Below are positions 23,506 through 36,775 of a stretch of 64,000 nt of DNA, one piece after another. Under the pieces are notes generated by a model, which made no database searches, had not been told where the DNA came from, and saw only the letters and a list, made by a program, of their open reading frames with translations. The position numbers were made by a program, and so were the translations under genes. Source of the stretch: Cololabis saira (taxonomy: Eukaryota > Chordata > Actinopteri > Beloniformes > Belonidae); the NCBI RefSeq assembly GCF_033807715.1, contig NC_084592.1, positions 24,524,001 through 24,588,000 of the forward strand, in the 5' to 3' direction. Position 1 is the stretch's first letter. Each line of letters begins with the position of its first letter.

Positions 23506-26500
23506 TTAAAGTGTCCTTGGTGAAGATGCTGAAACCAACAATGCCAAGGGGTAATGCCTTCATCACTGTGTGAGTGTTTGTGTGACAATAAAAGAGATAC
23601 ACAGAAAAAAACAGGTGTAGATTAGTAAGTGCTGCATAAGTGGATGTGACTCTTTTTTGCACTAGAAACGTCTCGTCATGCTTCTAATCACTGCTGAGTT
23701 GTCATATGTGCAGTACACCCAGCTCTGACTTTGTCATCATGTTATCACAATCTTTCACTCTTTGATGAATAAGTAATAAGCAGCAAATAAAAACCCAGGC
23801 CTATTATTTTTGTTTGATACTCTTTGTTCATGACTTTAGCCACAGGCAGACTCTGACCCCTCCATCAAAGTACTGTTGGCCGACATATCTGTGCTTGATA
23901 TTCAAACAACAAGGCTCGTCGCCTTAACTCTTGTTGTCTTCATTTCCATAACAATTTGTGGTGCAAAAACACAGCAAAAACACACGCAAAGAGAAAAAGA
24001 CGTATAAATCCAGTCAGACTATTCACCATTTGTAAGTCCACGCAGAATAAACCATTACAGTAATGGTTTGGTTTTTCCTGACAGTTAAGTGGAAGCTGCT
24101 CTATGAATGAGGATTAGCCAAGGATTGTTGGCAGACGAATCAAAGTAATGTCCTCTGAAGTGTTGCAGATGGGAATGCGCGTGCTGTTTTTCCAGCGATC
24201 AGAGCTGAACCTTGCTTTGCTCGTCCACCTGTTCAGACCTGCTCCCGTCCCACGTGTAGAGGGGGCAGAGAGGGATTTGTGTATGGCTGCGTGTGTGTTT
24301 GTGTGTGACTTTCAGTGACGCCATCCAGGTTGAGGGGTGGGCCCATTATTTACCACCCACGTTGAAAGGCTCAGGGTGGACTGTGTAGCAATGCAATTAG
24401 AGAGGAGAGCGTGCATGTTGATTAGTCAACACAGAGACTGTTGTATCATTTTATCTGCGATTCATTTTTGCATCATTATCACAAGTCTTATTTCTTTTTA
24501 ACACAACAGTATTGTGCTATTTTACGCTTGCTGCATGAGTGAAAGCTTTGGTGATAATTATGCGTATTTGGATGTTTTGTTTTCTTAGGAAGCAGGTCGT
24601 AATTGACCCCTGAGTCGAAAGAAAACAAAGGTGTCTTTCCTCATAAATGTGGGGAAAACAAAATCAGGGTAAAGTGTTTTGCATCAGTAGTGGGTTGATT
24701 TGAACATAACCTGACTGGTTCTTGCTTTTCTCCCCCATATATCCATGGGGGTTGAATATTCACTGAAACAGTAATTTAGCTACTAAAACGTGTGAATGGT
24801 TGTTGTGGTCATGCCCTAATTTTGAACGCCTCCCTGGCACATAAGACCCGCAGCATTCATGGGCACGTGTCTCTTTCTTTCTCATTATCGTACCCACTCA
24901 TATCTCACGGTCAATGTGTTTCAATTGCTCAATACAATTTCCCACACTCAGTGGTTCAGTATTGGAGAAGAACTTGAGGGAGAACCTGACAGGAATGATT
25001 ACTGGATGAAAATCCCTTCAGCAGAGTAGCCAGCGTTCCCTGTGGGAGGCAGCGATTTCCATAACAGCAAAGGTGGATGCTGTCAAACCAGCAGACATGC
25101 CAACCGGGATTATTCACTTTTTCTTCCTTTTTCTTTTCCCTGATGAAAGGGTTGTTTGAGGTGTCATTTTGGAGGGATCATTGTGTTCAAGTATCATAAA
25201 ATCACTGTCCATGCTGGAGCTTTACTTGCAGCAGTTTAATAAAATAAAATAAATAAAAATAAGTTAAAAGAATTCTCTTGGTTCTACTCGGTATTGTATA
25301 ACATAATATGGCCTACATTGATAACATCGTTATGTAAAACAGTGCATCACACCATCCATGCTGGCTCAAGTTCTTAAACTTTTGGTATTAAGATGTTTTT
25401 TCTGTCTTCCTAAGGCCTGAGGGTTAGTGATTAGTATCCAGATTGCTCAAGGCTTTGCGAGAAAGTCAGCTACAGTCCCATGAGCTATTAGAGCTTGGCT
25501 GGAAATTGTGTTGCATTGTACACTGCAGCAAAATCAATTTCTTTTTCAACTACTGTGCGGTTACACGGCAAATGAATGCACTTTTCTTGGAAATCTTAAT
25601 GATGCACTGTGAAAATAAATCAGAATTGTGTTAAACATTCTTCAGCTTAATTTACATTCATATGCTCACTACTCATCTTCTTCGACAATACGTTATTCAG
25701 CTGACACAAAAGGTGCGCAGTCCTATAATAAACATGAATATATTACATGTATTTATGTGTGTGAGCAATGATGAGAGCTGTGGTGCATCATCTCCAGGTA
25801 CCAAACATTTGTCTCTGCCTCTCATCAGCCGATATCCCTCATTCATACAAAAGTAGGTTAGCTGACATGGCTGTTTCCATGGTTACCAGTTCTTTGCTTC
25901 CACGTTGAAGGGTAGTTAAAGGCCTGTGTGTATCTATGTGTGTGTGTGGTCTCACAGACGGTGTATTGAAGGTGGAGACTTGCAGGGGTAATAACAAGGT
26001 CATAAAGTCTGCTGGAGGTTGGCTCACTGCTATAATGTGCAAGGCAGCAAGATACCAACAGGATCTCTAACTGCTTAGTCTGTTTGGTTTCTTTCTTCGC
26101 ATTTTAGGTCTCTGAGTGGAGAAGTCCTGTCATGTAAAAGACTGTAAGGTGTCATGGATAAGGGCATTATAGATTATTGGGACCTTACCCCCCAAACAAC
26201 ACATGATGTATTGGGTCATTATTTATTTAACAAAAGTGGAGCCAAAATGCTGAAGCAGAATTTGAAGATTTTTGACAGGTCACTGATATGTTTTTCCATC
26301 ATGTGATCCTGTTGTGTTATAAATTGATACAGTAAAACAGTGAAAAAAAAAAAAAAAAATACATTTTTGATGAAAAAGTCTGAATCTTTAACTGTCAATG
26401 CCAAATCCAATTCAAAAAGCCATTAATCCTCAGTAGCAGCCATCTACACGGTTTACATCCAGATTACGTCGCTGGTCTGTTGTCATCGTGTTAAGCCCAC

Positions 26501-26940
26501 ACACAGACTCTCTCTACAAGGATAGACTGATTTGATTGGCTCCCCAAGACTTTGCAGCGTGGTTAGTTAATGAGCTCCAGCGGATGGTACTGTAGCTAGA
26601 CCATCCACAAACTTAAACTTGCATGTGGTGTGTGTACATTTCTAGGGTACTTGTTTGGAGCACCTGCCATGAAAAACCTTCTTGTCTCTTAAAAGAAAAT
26701 GGCTTCAGAGTGACGTGACACACTCATAATGTAATACAGAAACTTATTATTTTTAGTTGCTCTAACAATACGTTGTTCTCAAAGCTACTGAATCATAGGA
26801 TCAACGTAGCAACAAACTGTTATTATCTAAAAGCTAAGAACATTTAAAACAGCTACCAACATGGCCAGCTCAGGTTCTCCCTGCAAGTTCAGCCCAAGTT
26901 CTGGACCACAAGGTGATAAAAGAAGTTTCCAACAAGCAGA
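23506..26940. other. Intergenic block
   Basis: No gene recognised. Short A-rich tract at 26344-26359 and an AAATA-rich run at 25240-25260. Open frames are short and lack signatures. Confidence 0.4.
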
Positions 26941-26944
26941 GAAC

Positions 26945-27160
26945 ATAATTACTGAACCTACAGAAGGCTTTTACAGAAGGGCAGCAGAGACACTGGACTC
27001 TTTTAAGACTGGCCTAAAAACCTTTTTATTCAGGAAGGTGTTTTTGAGTTGAGTTTTATGAGTTATTACTGTTAGTTTTAACTATGTACTGTGGCACTCT
27101 GAGATTTTTGGATGAAGAGTGCCTTGCGAATAGAATGCATTGTTATTATTTATTATCTTT
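26945..27160 (+). mobile_element. L2-like LINE 3' end remnant
   Basis: The reading AETLDSFKTGLKTFLFRKVF is the L2-type ORF2 C-terminal motif. The 3' UTR ends AGTGCCTTGCGAATAGAATG with a short ATT-rich tail. Confidence 0.6.
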
Positions 27161-27184
27161 TGCTACATTGAGATGCAGACTACA

Positions 27185-27420
27185 TTCATTTACCATCAGA
27201 AAGAGGCTTTAAACGTTTGATCTCCATGAGAGGTGCAATGGGGGAAATCAGAGAAGACGGAGACAAAGACCAGAGCTTCCATTAGAATGAGCTTTGGACA
27301 GATGAATCTGAATTTAAATGAAATGAAAACAGGAACAGGGGCCATGTGTGGTGTAAACCGAAGACATAATCTGAGCGGAAGAGAATAATAACAACTTTAA
27401 AGCACTGAGTCGTAGATATT
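27185..27420 (+). mobile_element. Possible Tc1-like transposase remnant
   Basis: AAGAGGCTTTAAACG and CTTTGGACAGATGAATCTGA (encoding LWTDESE) resemble Tc1 transposase coding sequence around the catalytic DE region. Stops and frameshifts interrupt it. Confidence 0.4.
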
Positions 27421-27873
27421 TAAACGGAGACTGGTATCCTCACTATCACAGAGTCCAGCATGAATTCAATATCGCATCACAGGGTTCTTGACAAAAATTT
27501 TAGACCAACATGACAATAGACCAAAATATCAAGGTACGGCTCAAAAAAAGACACGGAGAGTTCAAATACGGCCTAGTTAAAGAACTGATCTTAGCTCTAC
27601 TGAGATGCTGATTTATAGCAGGCTCCCCCACTCAAATGTCACACCGCTCAACTGCTTGAGCATCTCTTCTTTCTTAGTCAGACTTTTGTCATTTGTCCAG
27701 AAAGTGGTTTTGGTTCGTGTTAAAAAAATGCATGGATGCGATGAGGAAGACAGCGTCTTGACGGCAGCCTATTTTGGTCCAAATTCTCAGTGTACGTTAA
27801 TAATTCCATCACAGAAGCGTATACTGTACAAACTTTACCAAGGGCACTGATACAACATCACCATCATGAAGCC

Positions 27874-28015
27874 TGTCTTTGGTCTGGAGCAGATGGCGTC
27901 TATTTCTTCCAAGAGCAGATCTGAAATACTAATTCTTTGTGATCTTTGTGAATGTAACTCCACATCGCAGTACTTGACAAATGCAACAAATGATGTATAT
28001 TAACGAGTGAAATGA
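27874..28015. repeat. Unclassified dispersed repeat, copy B
   Basis: Direct-orientation partner of 22030-22285, shorter because an internal block is missing. Confidence 0.6.
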
Positions 28016-28472
28016 CGCCTACATGAAAAAACATTACCCACCTTTGGTTCACACCGTCTTTAACGCACCAGAGGTCAAAGCAAATGTAAGAATTGCTGTA
28101 TTTGTTTTTCATCTGCTTTTTCCATGTCAAATTTCACATGATTGATTTCCAATGTACATATCAGCTGATTTACAGTAATTTTTTTTCTTTTATTGTATAT
28201 TTGTTAACTATGGACATTCTTGTTATTTCCTACTTGACCTTAGGGATTCATTGGAGGATTTTTTTGTACACCTTCCATCATAATAAATAAGAATTTCACT
28301 TAATATGTGTTTTTGCTCTCTGCGATGGAGGTTCCATCATTCTCTCAGCAGAACTCATCACACTTCATGTTATCCTCTCCTCATCCTTTCCTTATCCTCA
28401 CTTCTCATTTAATCTCTTCTCTCATCCTCCTTTCAGTCAGGAAGTCCTGGATTCACATCAATAAAACTCTAT

Positions 28473-28490
28473 GGGGGGGGGGGGGGGGGG
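28473..28490. repeat. Poly-G tract
   Basis: Eighteen consecutive G residues. Could form G-quadruplex DNA and is prone to sequencing error. Confidence 0.9.
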
Positions 28491-29077
28491 CAGCAAGTTA
28501 GAGAGAAGGAAAAGAAGAGAAAAAGATGGAGCATGAGCTGAAGACTGAACACAGAACGGAGAAAAGGAAAAAAAAAGTTGTGAAGATAAGAAAAAGCTTT
28601 AAAAATAGAGCTGAAGGACGAGAACAAGAAACAGAAACAGAAAGGACAAGTAAATAATTACAGGACTCCCAGTGTCTTCAAAGCCCCTCTTTTATCTCAT
28701 TCTTCCTGTGGCTGAGAAAAGAGGAAGCAGCGGAAAGGGAGAGGAGAAGGAGGAGGAGGAGGAGAGGAAGAACAAAGTCCAAGATTTAGTCCAACTCAGA
28801 CACCAGGCACCAGTCAGCTGCTTCACAGACTAACTCGCTCTAATTGATGTCCTCTATTTGCGCAGCAGGGGAACATGTTTAAAGTGCTGAAACACCAATT
28901 GAAACACATCTTAACAAATACGCACATGCACGGACCACGGACGCACACACACACACACGTATGTGTGTGTTTTATTTGTTTTCCTGAGGTTGCCCATTTA
29001 CATGTTTGGTCAGATTACTTTACACTTAAGGTCAAAATTATTATCTCTCAAGGAACAATGGCTTCTTAAAATAGTGA

Positions 29078-29113
29078 CGGATGGATGGATGGATGGATGG
29101 ATGGATGGACGGA
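29078..29113. repeat. (ATGG)n microsatellite
   Basis: About eight GGAT/ATGG units with decayed edges. Similar in unit to the longer (TCCA)n array at 48457-48527 on the opposite strand. Confidence 0.9.
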
Positions 29114-29478
29114 CAGATGAATCTATTATTTCTAAAGCTTTACTTTGTAAAACATATTAAATAGATTTTAAATCTCAAGAGTCTCTTTCCCCGGTTAAAT
29201 AAAGCTTAATAAATAAAACAAAGCAAACATTCCTCAACATGAAGGCTTTTACTAGGTTCACTTTTGAATGCAGAATAAATATTTGACTGCATATATTTAA
29301 ATACAAAAAATAATGAAGAAAGTTATTGTGAATACTGAGATGCTCAAACGTAGTCCCAGAAGTTTGCAAAAATGTCTAAATGTCTGACTTTGGCTGAACT
29401 GGAATCTTGTGAGGGCTCGTCATCAGTTCGGTCTCTGAGGTCATTGTTCATAAAAGAGGTTATCGCTCAAGCAGCAGA

Positions 29479-29935
29479 ACATCAAAGCCAGGTTGAAGTT
29501 TGCCCGTCCATCTGAAACATGGAGATGAGTTTTGGAAGTATGTGCTATACTGTCATACTTGAGCTGAATGGGCTGGTGGATGCTGCCTTTGTTAAGTGAA
29601 AACAGAAAGAAGCCTTCAACCTTAAAAGAAAAAACAAAATCACTGTGAAACATGGTGGTGGCAGCATCATGCTGTGGGACTGTTTTGGTGCTTCAGGCAC
29701 AGTGAACCTTGTGTGTGCATTAAATTATGGAAAAGAGGATTGTGTTGGCATTCTGATGAATAAAGTAAATAAATCTGCTGCCAGTCTAGCTCTAGGTGTC
29801 CACTGGGACCCAAAATATAGATCTAAATCGATCCAAAACTCGTTGAAAGATATCAAATCAAGGTTATGGAGCAGCTCTCTTAGAGCCAAGATCTCAATCT
29901 AATTTAAAAGTTGCAGAAGAAACTCAAAGAGCTCA
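29479..29935 (+). mobile_element. Tc1-like transposase remnant
   Basis: Ordered Tc1 motifs are visible: NIKARLKFAR near 29489, KHGGGSIMLWDCFGASGT at about 29650-29703, and a SQDLNLI-like remnant of the Tc1 SPDLNPIE motif near 29890. The copy is broken by stops, frameshifts and missing segments, so it is inactive. Confidence 0.75.
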
Positions 29936-30940
29936 AGGTCAGGAGAGCTTCATTTTCCATTCTTAAATTGATGATCCAAGAAGAAACTTGCCAGTTGCAA
30001 GTCACAAACATTACAACAAGTGATTATTGATTGTGAGAGGGCTTATAATTGCATATCTCAGTTTAGCTTCATAGAGCCTGGCCTTTGGTCTTTTGGAACC
30101 AAATAAAACTAAACACTAAAACCATAAACACTTCTTCATAGTGTCATTTCCATGAAACAGAGGGAATTGAGTAGTTTATACAAAGAACAGTCTTTCTTGA
30201 TCTACATAAAAATCTCACGCGAAAAAGTTGCCCTAATTTTTTAAAAGTAGATTAAGCAAGATATTTTTTTACTGTGGTGTTCTACTTAAACAATTAAAGC
30301 ATGTTTCATCTAAAAGTTGGTCAATCTGCCCAATAGATTAAAATTGTTAAAGGAAAAGTAAATACAACAAGATCATTGCTTGTTGTTTGTGTGTAAATGA
30401 AAAGATTGCCTGGGATTACATAAATACTGCTTGTTAAGGAAAAAATGCACAATGTCTTGTTTTTTGAACAAATGCAGATTAAGTTAAAAACTAGATGTAT
30501 TCATGTAAGCAACAAACTTCATTTTTAATTGTTAATATCACAGATTTAAATATGTTATATTTACATGCGCATAAGATTTATTTTTTTCAGTGTATGAATA
30601 TCTTTGGGCTACTTATTTTTATCTTCAAATATTTCAAAACATTGTAAAGTAGAGTTAAAATAAAAACACATTTTTTGAACGTTCATCTCTTTGATCCTTT
30701 CCCCGCTTTTCCTTTTCACTCCTCTTTTCTGTTCTTTACTTTATCCTCCAGATTCATCACATCTCGTTTACCATCTTCTCTTCCTGGTCTTTCCTATTTT
30801 TTCCACCTTTTTTCCACCTCTCTCACAATCTCACTTTCAGTTCCTCTTTCCATTTTGATGATTCTTTTTTTCCTATTCTTTTTCATAACCTAACTTTACC
30901 GTCTAATGACTTTTTCTCAACTCCTACCTTACCTCAGCAG
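29936..30940. other. Intergenic block leading to the EDAR 5' end
   Basis: AT-rich to about 30680, then a pyrimidine-rich stretch (TTTCC/CTCTT) to about 30910, then a sharp rise in CpG content. No gene seen. Confidence 0.45.
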
Positions 30941-31330
30941 CGCCTCCGATTCGGAATCCCTGCCACTACAGGCCGCCGCCACTAGATGGCAGTCTCGAGT
31001 CGCAGCCCGGAGCGCGTTACTTGCGCCCCTGACAGTCGCTCTACCTGGGGCACGTTAATCGCTTTCTCTTTCAGGGCGGAGAAAAGCCACAAACTCACTT
31101 TTTTCCCTATCAAGGCGGAGCCTGCAGACACGCCGACATGCAGCAAAGTGCAGGCTGAGACACAACTGGAGCTGCGTGAAACTTCTCGAGACAGCCAGTC
31201 CGTGGGCGATGCTCCAGCGACCCCGCCAGTCACCCTGATCAGCGCCCACCGGGACCCGTCCGGCCGCCAGCTGATCCCACCGGGGGCAGCCGGAGAAAGC
31301 AGAGCAGCCTCACACCTCCCCGAGCTGCAG
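30941..31330 (+). other. edar: Candidate EDAR exon 1 (5' UTR) in a CpG-rich patch
   Basis: A GC/CpG-rich island-like segment ends in the consensus donor CTGCAG|GTAAGCG at 31330/31331. It lies upstream of the EDAR start-codon exon on the same strand. Mammalian EDAR has a non-coding exon 1 followed by a large intron, and that layout would be reproduced here with a 12.4-kb intron. The transcription start is not determined; 30941 is only the left edge of the CpG-rich texture. An ATG at 30986 opens a frame that continues through the donor and is in phase with the EDAR start exon (see findings). Exon assignment is inference from composition, donor and position. Confidence 0.45.
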
Positions 31331-34300
31331 GTAAGCGCGCCGCTCTCAGGAATGCAGGGACGGATTGCTGCAAGACTCCGGGGAAATTCCTGAGCAGCTC
31401 TTTTTAGACAGACAGACAGACAGACGCGTTTTACTGTAATATTACCTCATAGTAAAATAAAGCACGAATTTTTAAGCGTTTTAATTGGGAGAAATAACTG
31501 CTGATGCACCAAATACAAACAGATCACAGTATTTGATTACTGCGAGTCAAAATATGCATTGGAGATTCAAATAAACGGAAAACTCATAACCAATATTTCA
31601 ACATTTATTTGAACACGGGGTGGGCAAATTCAAACTAATCTGTCCATTTAAAATGTGAAACTCTGACAGGCTTGTTGTACACTGCATAAGATCAGTTCTC
31701 TTTTGCATTTTCATGAATGTCATTTATAAGACATAAATCTTTGAAGAGTCAGGTGGTGCAGGTATCCCCAAGTTTGTGAATTGGACTGCATGTTGGAGCA
31801 AAGGTTCAAGCCTAAGGTGCTAGAATCGTTTTCACATCACTGGCTTTACACTGCAGGCCTCACGAACTTTGTGACAAGGCTGGGATTTAGAATCCTACGC
31901 ACACAGACCTACTGACTCTTGGTTTTGGGATGGTTATGGTCTAAGTTGGGTTTTTCAATGGTGTTTTTAAATCTCCAACAGTCCACATGGAAATGTTGGT
32001 CTGTGTGTGACACTTTGACAAAGTGTGCACTTGTGACCCTTGCACGCCTCACTCCTCTGTTTGCATAATTGTTTTCTTGGTGCCGCCTGCCTGTCCCGGC
32101 CCCCGGGGGGGAAGTCCTGCCCGCAGACAGACAAGAGGGCCGGGGCTGGGGGGACATGCCGGGTCCTGCCGCTCCTCTGAAGTCTGCTGGCTGGCTTTGA
32201 ACTGAAGCTGCTGGAGGTGGAAATCAATCTGTCTCTATCCTCCGTCTCTCTCTTGACTCCCCCTGCAGAACCTGCGCGGCCCATCACCGCCGCCGCAGAA
32301 TCTTTCATGTGAGCAGGTAGAAAGTCAAAGGAGACACAGAGAAGAAACGGGAGGGCGTGCAGCTCGTCTTCAAAAGACGCTAATATGGTTTCTGGGGGAT
32401 TAAAGGGATGAAGGTAGAAAAAGCTAACAAAGCCTTTGCCTGTAGCCATGATCATCCCACACTAGACTGAAGTGAACGGACAAATTGTTTACTCACTGTC
32501 ACTAAAGGCTTTCGCGTTGTTGGAATTCACACAATTCCCTCTATTTGTTTTGGATTGATATCAGGAAGGAGAAAGGCTTCTTGTAGAAGTTAACATTGAG
32601 ATTTATGGTGGATCGCAGCTGATTTTAATCCAACACAGGGTATCCGTTACCCCTGTGGAGAAATTTATAGAGCTCAGGGGGCCTTGTTTTCGTAACACTG
32701 CTCACATCTAAGAGGTAATTTCAGTTTAACATGTCATATGGAGTTTACTTATGAAAGTGAAGTTATTTCAACTCATTATATTGTTCGGTGGAATAATTTA
32801 CTGCTTCTGTTCCGGTTTGATGGAGGCTCAGCGCTAGAGCCGTGTGCAGGAGCTCCAGTGACTTTACATGTTGTTTTATGTTTAGCTTCTTTTTTTTTTT
32901 TTACTTGGCAGATTGATTAAATGTGGAGTGTAACATTTCTACAAAGTGACATTTTAATGGAACTTGGGGTTTGCTTACATTATCATCAGAAATTGGGCAT
33001 GAAGCACCTAAATAAATAGATTGCCACCGGGTAGCATACTGCGGCTGAGGTGCTCTTAAAGACCATATTGGATATTTATTACGCAACCAATGGAGAAAAA
33101 AAATGTATCAGTGATTTAGAATCACAAAGTTTGAACTGTTTTCAATTGAAATATTCCTGTTTCAGTTTATAGGAGCTTAAATGTAGCCGTACTTGTTTAG
33201 CTCATTTAACATGTGCAGCCGTTTTAACACCTGGCTCCGGTTATTCACCCTCGACTCTGCTCAGGGACTCTTCACACTACAGCTTCAGTACGTTACCGTC
33301 GGCTAATAACACGCTGCTTTTGTTGTGTCTTATTGCAAAAGATATCCTCCCTGCATGTTGAAGGGATTGTTTTATTTTGTTGAACGTCTGGCTTTCTGAA
33401 CCTGAGGCTGACAGTGCTAGATCCAATGTGGTCTGGATAGTCAAATTAGTGTCTTGGCCTTCTTATAGTAGCTACATAAAAAAATACAACGTGATATGCT
33501 GATGAGGGTGAAACTTGGCTTTTTATTCAATGTGGTCTTAAAACACACGGAGCAAAGTATAGAGTGTTTGGCATGTTGCAAATTTACAGGTCTTGAAAAC
33601 ACTGGCAGTCTGAGAGAGAGTGAATATTAAAAAAAACAAACAAAACATGCATTTGGAGATTAGTGGGGTTTTGATTGTTGAGAGTGAGATGAATGCTGTT
33701 TTCCTAATTTCATTCTCTGTCATCACTTGATTCATTTTGGAGCTATTTACAAGAATACTGCGAAAGAATCTCTGATCTTAATTCTGCATCATGATTTAAA
33801 TATTCTCTAAATTGATGTACGTCTACTTACATTAATTAAAAACGGCTTCATATGACAATTGCATTTCTTCAGCTGGGCCACTAATCCATCTTTAATCCCT
33901 GTCACTGAGAGAGAGGAGGCTGTAGCTGGAAGGAGGGTAGTGGACAACAATTTACTCTAAATCATTATATTTACGTTTTTGTGCAATGAGTTCAGCAACG
34001 CTGTGTAAAAGCAGTTTTCTAATCACAGGTTTCAATTTCATCACTGTCATCCCCCCCATGCAGAGTGCAGACTCTACAATTAAGTAGCTGCAAACATAAA
34101 CTGTCAATTAAAAACGGATGTAGAGAAAATAGATTGGTTACTGACGGTATGTCCGGTTCTGTGTGTCATCCTCAGAGGACTGCCACGCTGCTAGCAATAG
34201 GATCGGAGCTGTTTACATCTAACTTCCCATTTTGGAAAAACTGGAACTTGGAGTTATGCTTCTCATATTGAGTGCCAGGGGAGTTTGTGCCTTTAGACAA

Positions 34301-34766
34301 AGTTAAAACAGTCATGTGCTTGTTGGCACTGAGGTGAATCTGTTGCTCACTCTGAAAGATCCAGTTTGGGCACCTGTGCAGATTCTGTATGTGTCAGAGA
34401 GAAATGTTGTACATCATCCCAATGATGCTGTTCTTGACAGCTGGGATGTCTCTGATGAACTGCAATGACACCAGGTGAGACCGTTGCTTTGCATGCACAC
34501 CCGTCATGACTCCCTCCTGCTCAGATGACTTAAAGGAGACTCATGCAAATGTGTTTATCACCATGCGTTTACTATTTATGCATTTGTAAATGCACTTGAC
34601 AAAAACTGAGCATCTCATTCTGTGACATGATACAAAAAACAGAGATACAGTTAAAGCACATCCTAAATGACAATTTCTTTAGAAATGTGTTCATTGTATC
34701 CAAGTTTACGGGGTGGAGTCAGCCCTTCCATTCCAACCCACTGCACTTCCTTTTCATGCTACAGCT

Positions 34767-34800
34767 TTGCACTGTAAACTTTGTGAAGTTTACAGTGCAA
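34767..34800. repeat. Perfect 15-bp inverted repeat (hairpin)
   Basis: Arms TTGCACTGTAAACTT and AAGTTTACAGTGCAA are perfectly complementary with a 4-base TGTG loop. No T-run follows. It lies in EDAR intron 1 and is not part of a transposon I recognise. Confidence 0.9.
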
Positions 34801-35842
34801 GATAAAGATGGGAGAAAGTTAATTGACCCCGGAGGTGAGGATGCACTTTGAGTGAAGATCAATGTCGTTTGAAATAGGAAGTAGACAGTTTTTGGAACAT
34901 AATCAACATTTCTTTCCCTACAGTGTACATATGCCTACAAATGGGATGTGTTGTAGTTGTGATTGCTTGAGTTGCTGCTAGGAAGCTTGACAGAAAGTCA
35001 GCGATTTTGTTGAGTTAATTTTTATGGTCTGTATTTTATCAAAACAGTAGTAGTATTGTGGTATTCATATATGAGATCTGGATTTTATTGATAATTTCAC
35101 CTTAAAATGATTGAAAATGAATGAAACTTTATTATACCTTTTCTAACAGTAAGACAAGCTGTTGCCACTGTGAGCCATTGTTACCAATACTAACTCTAGG
35201 TGGTATTTACCACATATCAACAACAGCTAAGGAACCATAGACTGTGAAACTACTGGACCCATATGTTTCCCAAAGAACAGTTTCCCAGCTTTTTAATTTT
35301 GTTCGTAGTCCCTGTCGCCATGTTGGACCAATAGGCCGGGGAAGTCAGCTGAAACCCGCCCACCTTTTCTCAAGCAAAGCTACCAGCTTCTTCAGACGAT
35401 CCATTCTGAACATATAAGTGAATGTTTACACTGGAATATCACATTTCAAATGTCTTTTTGGTGGAAAAATCAGAAATGGCTGCTGTGTTCAGGGGAAGCT
35501 GGATTACAACCTTACGATTGGTTGCTAACTGCGAAGCATGACTCTAACTGATGAGGATGTTATATGGCTAGCCATTATCTGAGCCCATGGCAAATCACAA
35601 GTCTGTCTGATATTCTAAATTAATGTATTGCTTCATATAAACTAAAAAATGTATGTATGTGTATACAGGTATAAATAAGTGCATATATATGTATGTATGT
35701 ATGCACAGCAATGCACGGTAGTTGGAAAGTTGGAATGTATGCACGTGTGTAAATATGAACATCTTGATGCTGTTAAGCCGAGATAGGCCAGTTTGAGCAA
35801 ATTTTTTTTTTTTCGTATTTATTTACTTTGTTTCTTTCTTTC

Positions 35843-35846
<4 letters not shown>

Positions 35847-35904
<58 letters not shown>
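35847..35904. repeat. (AT)n microsatellite
   Basis: About 28 AT units, flanked by T-rich sequence. Confidence 0.95.
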
Positions 35905-35906
<2 letters not shown>

Positions 35907-36120
35907 CTTTTTTTCATGTAGTTATTTTGTTTTGTTTTTTCAAATCTTGCATTATAGTGGGACGTTGACATTGTGTAAAAAGGGTAGACAAAATAAGCTT
36001 TGGCTTCAGTCTACACCTTTTGGTCCTTGCTTGATCTACATGCAAAAAACTTTGTATTGACTACTGACTTCTACAACGTGACCAAATAAACATATCAAAT
36101 CAAATCAAAATCAAAATCAA
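35905..36120 (+). mobile_element. Possible LINE 3' tail
   Basis: Ends GACCAAATAAACATATC followed by (AAATC)n-type simple repeats, the texture of a non-LTR 3' end. No coding portion recognised. Tentative. Confidence 0.3.
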
Positions 36121-36750
36121 ACTCACTTGGTGTGGTTAAAAAAATAAAATAAAAATCACCACCCCTCATGGATCTGAAATTGAGCTGTGGAGACAAAATG
36201 TTCTTTTGAAAAAAAATTCTGGCTGCAAATATGTTTATTTCTGTTGCAAAATTGGACTTTATCAGGTGACAGTAACTGGAGATCGGCTTGTTTTTGGAGC
36301 CAGCCCCTAGTGGTGAGTCCATGAAGTGGAATTTTTGTTCCATCTGGGCTGACTTCAAGGCAGGAGTTAGATGGTTGCCACTTGGTGCTAAGGTATGACG
36401 GACAGCACTAAATGTATATTTGATGTTAATGAAATGAGACATTTTTGTTGAGAACTCTGCATCGCTTTCCAACTACCGTACTTTATCGTAAGGTAGGTGC
36501 GAGCCAGAGAGAAGGAATAATACATGCTGATGAGTTCCAGGTTACAGATTAAGCTTCCAACCTACAGTCAGTGCAAAATAAACAGAGACAGACGCAAAGA
36601 CAGGGAGAGAGACGTTCTGCTCCAGCAAAGCTAAGGAGGGGAACAAGGGATCAAGGAAAGAAGACGATGAAAGACAGATCACCGGCAGGCAGAGAATCAA
36701 AGAGACTGCTGACTGACTCCAACTTCCATAGGTGTGTGAAATGAGAAAAA

Positions 36751-36775
36751 GTGTGTGTGTGTGTGTGTGTGTGTG
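36751..36775. repeat. (GT)n microsatellite
   Basis: About 12 GT units. Confidence 0.9.
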
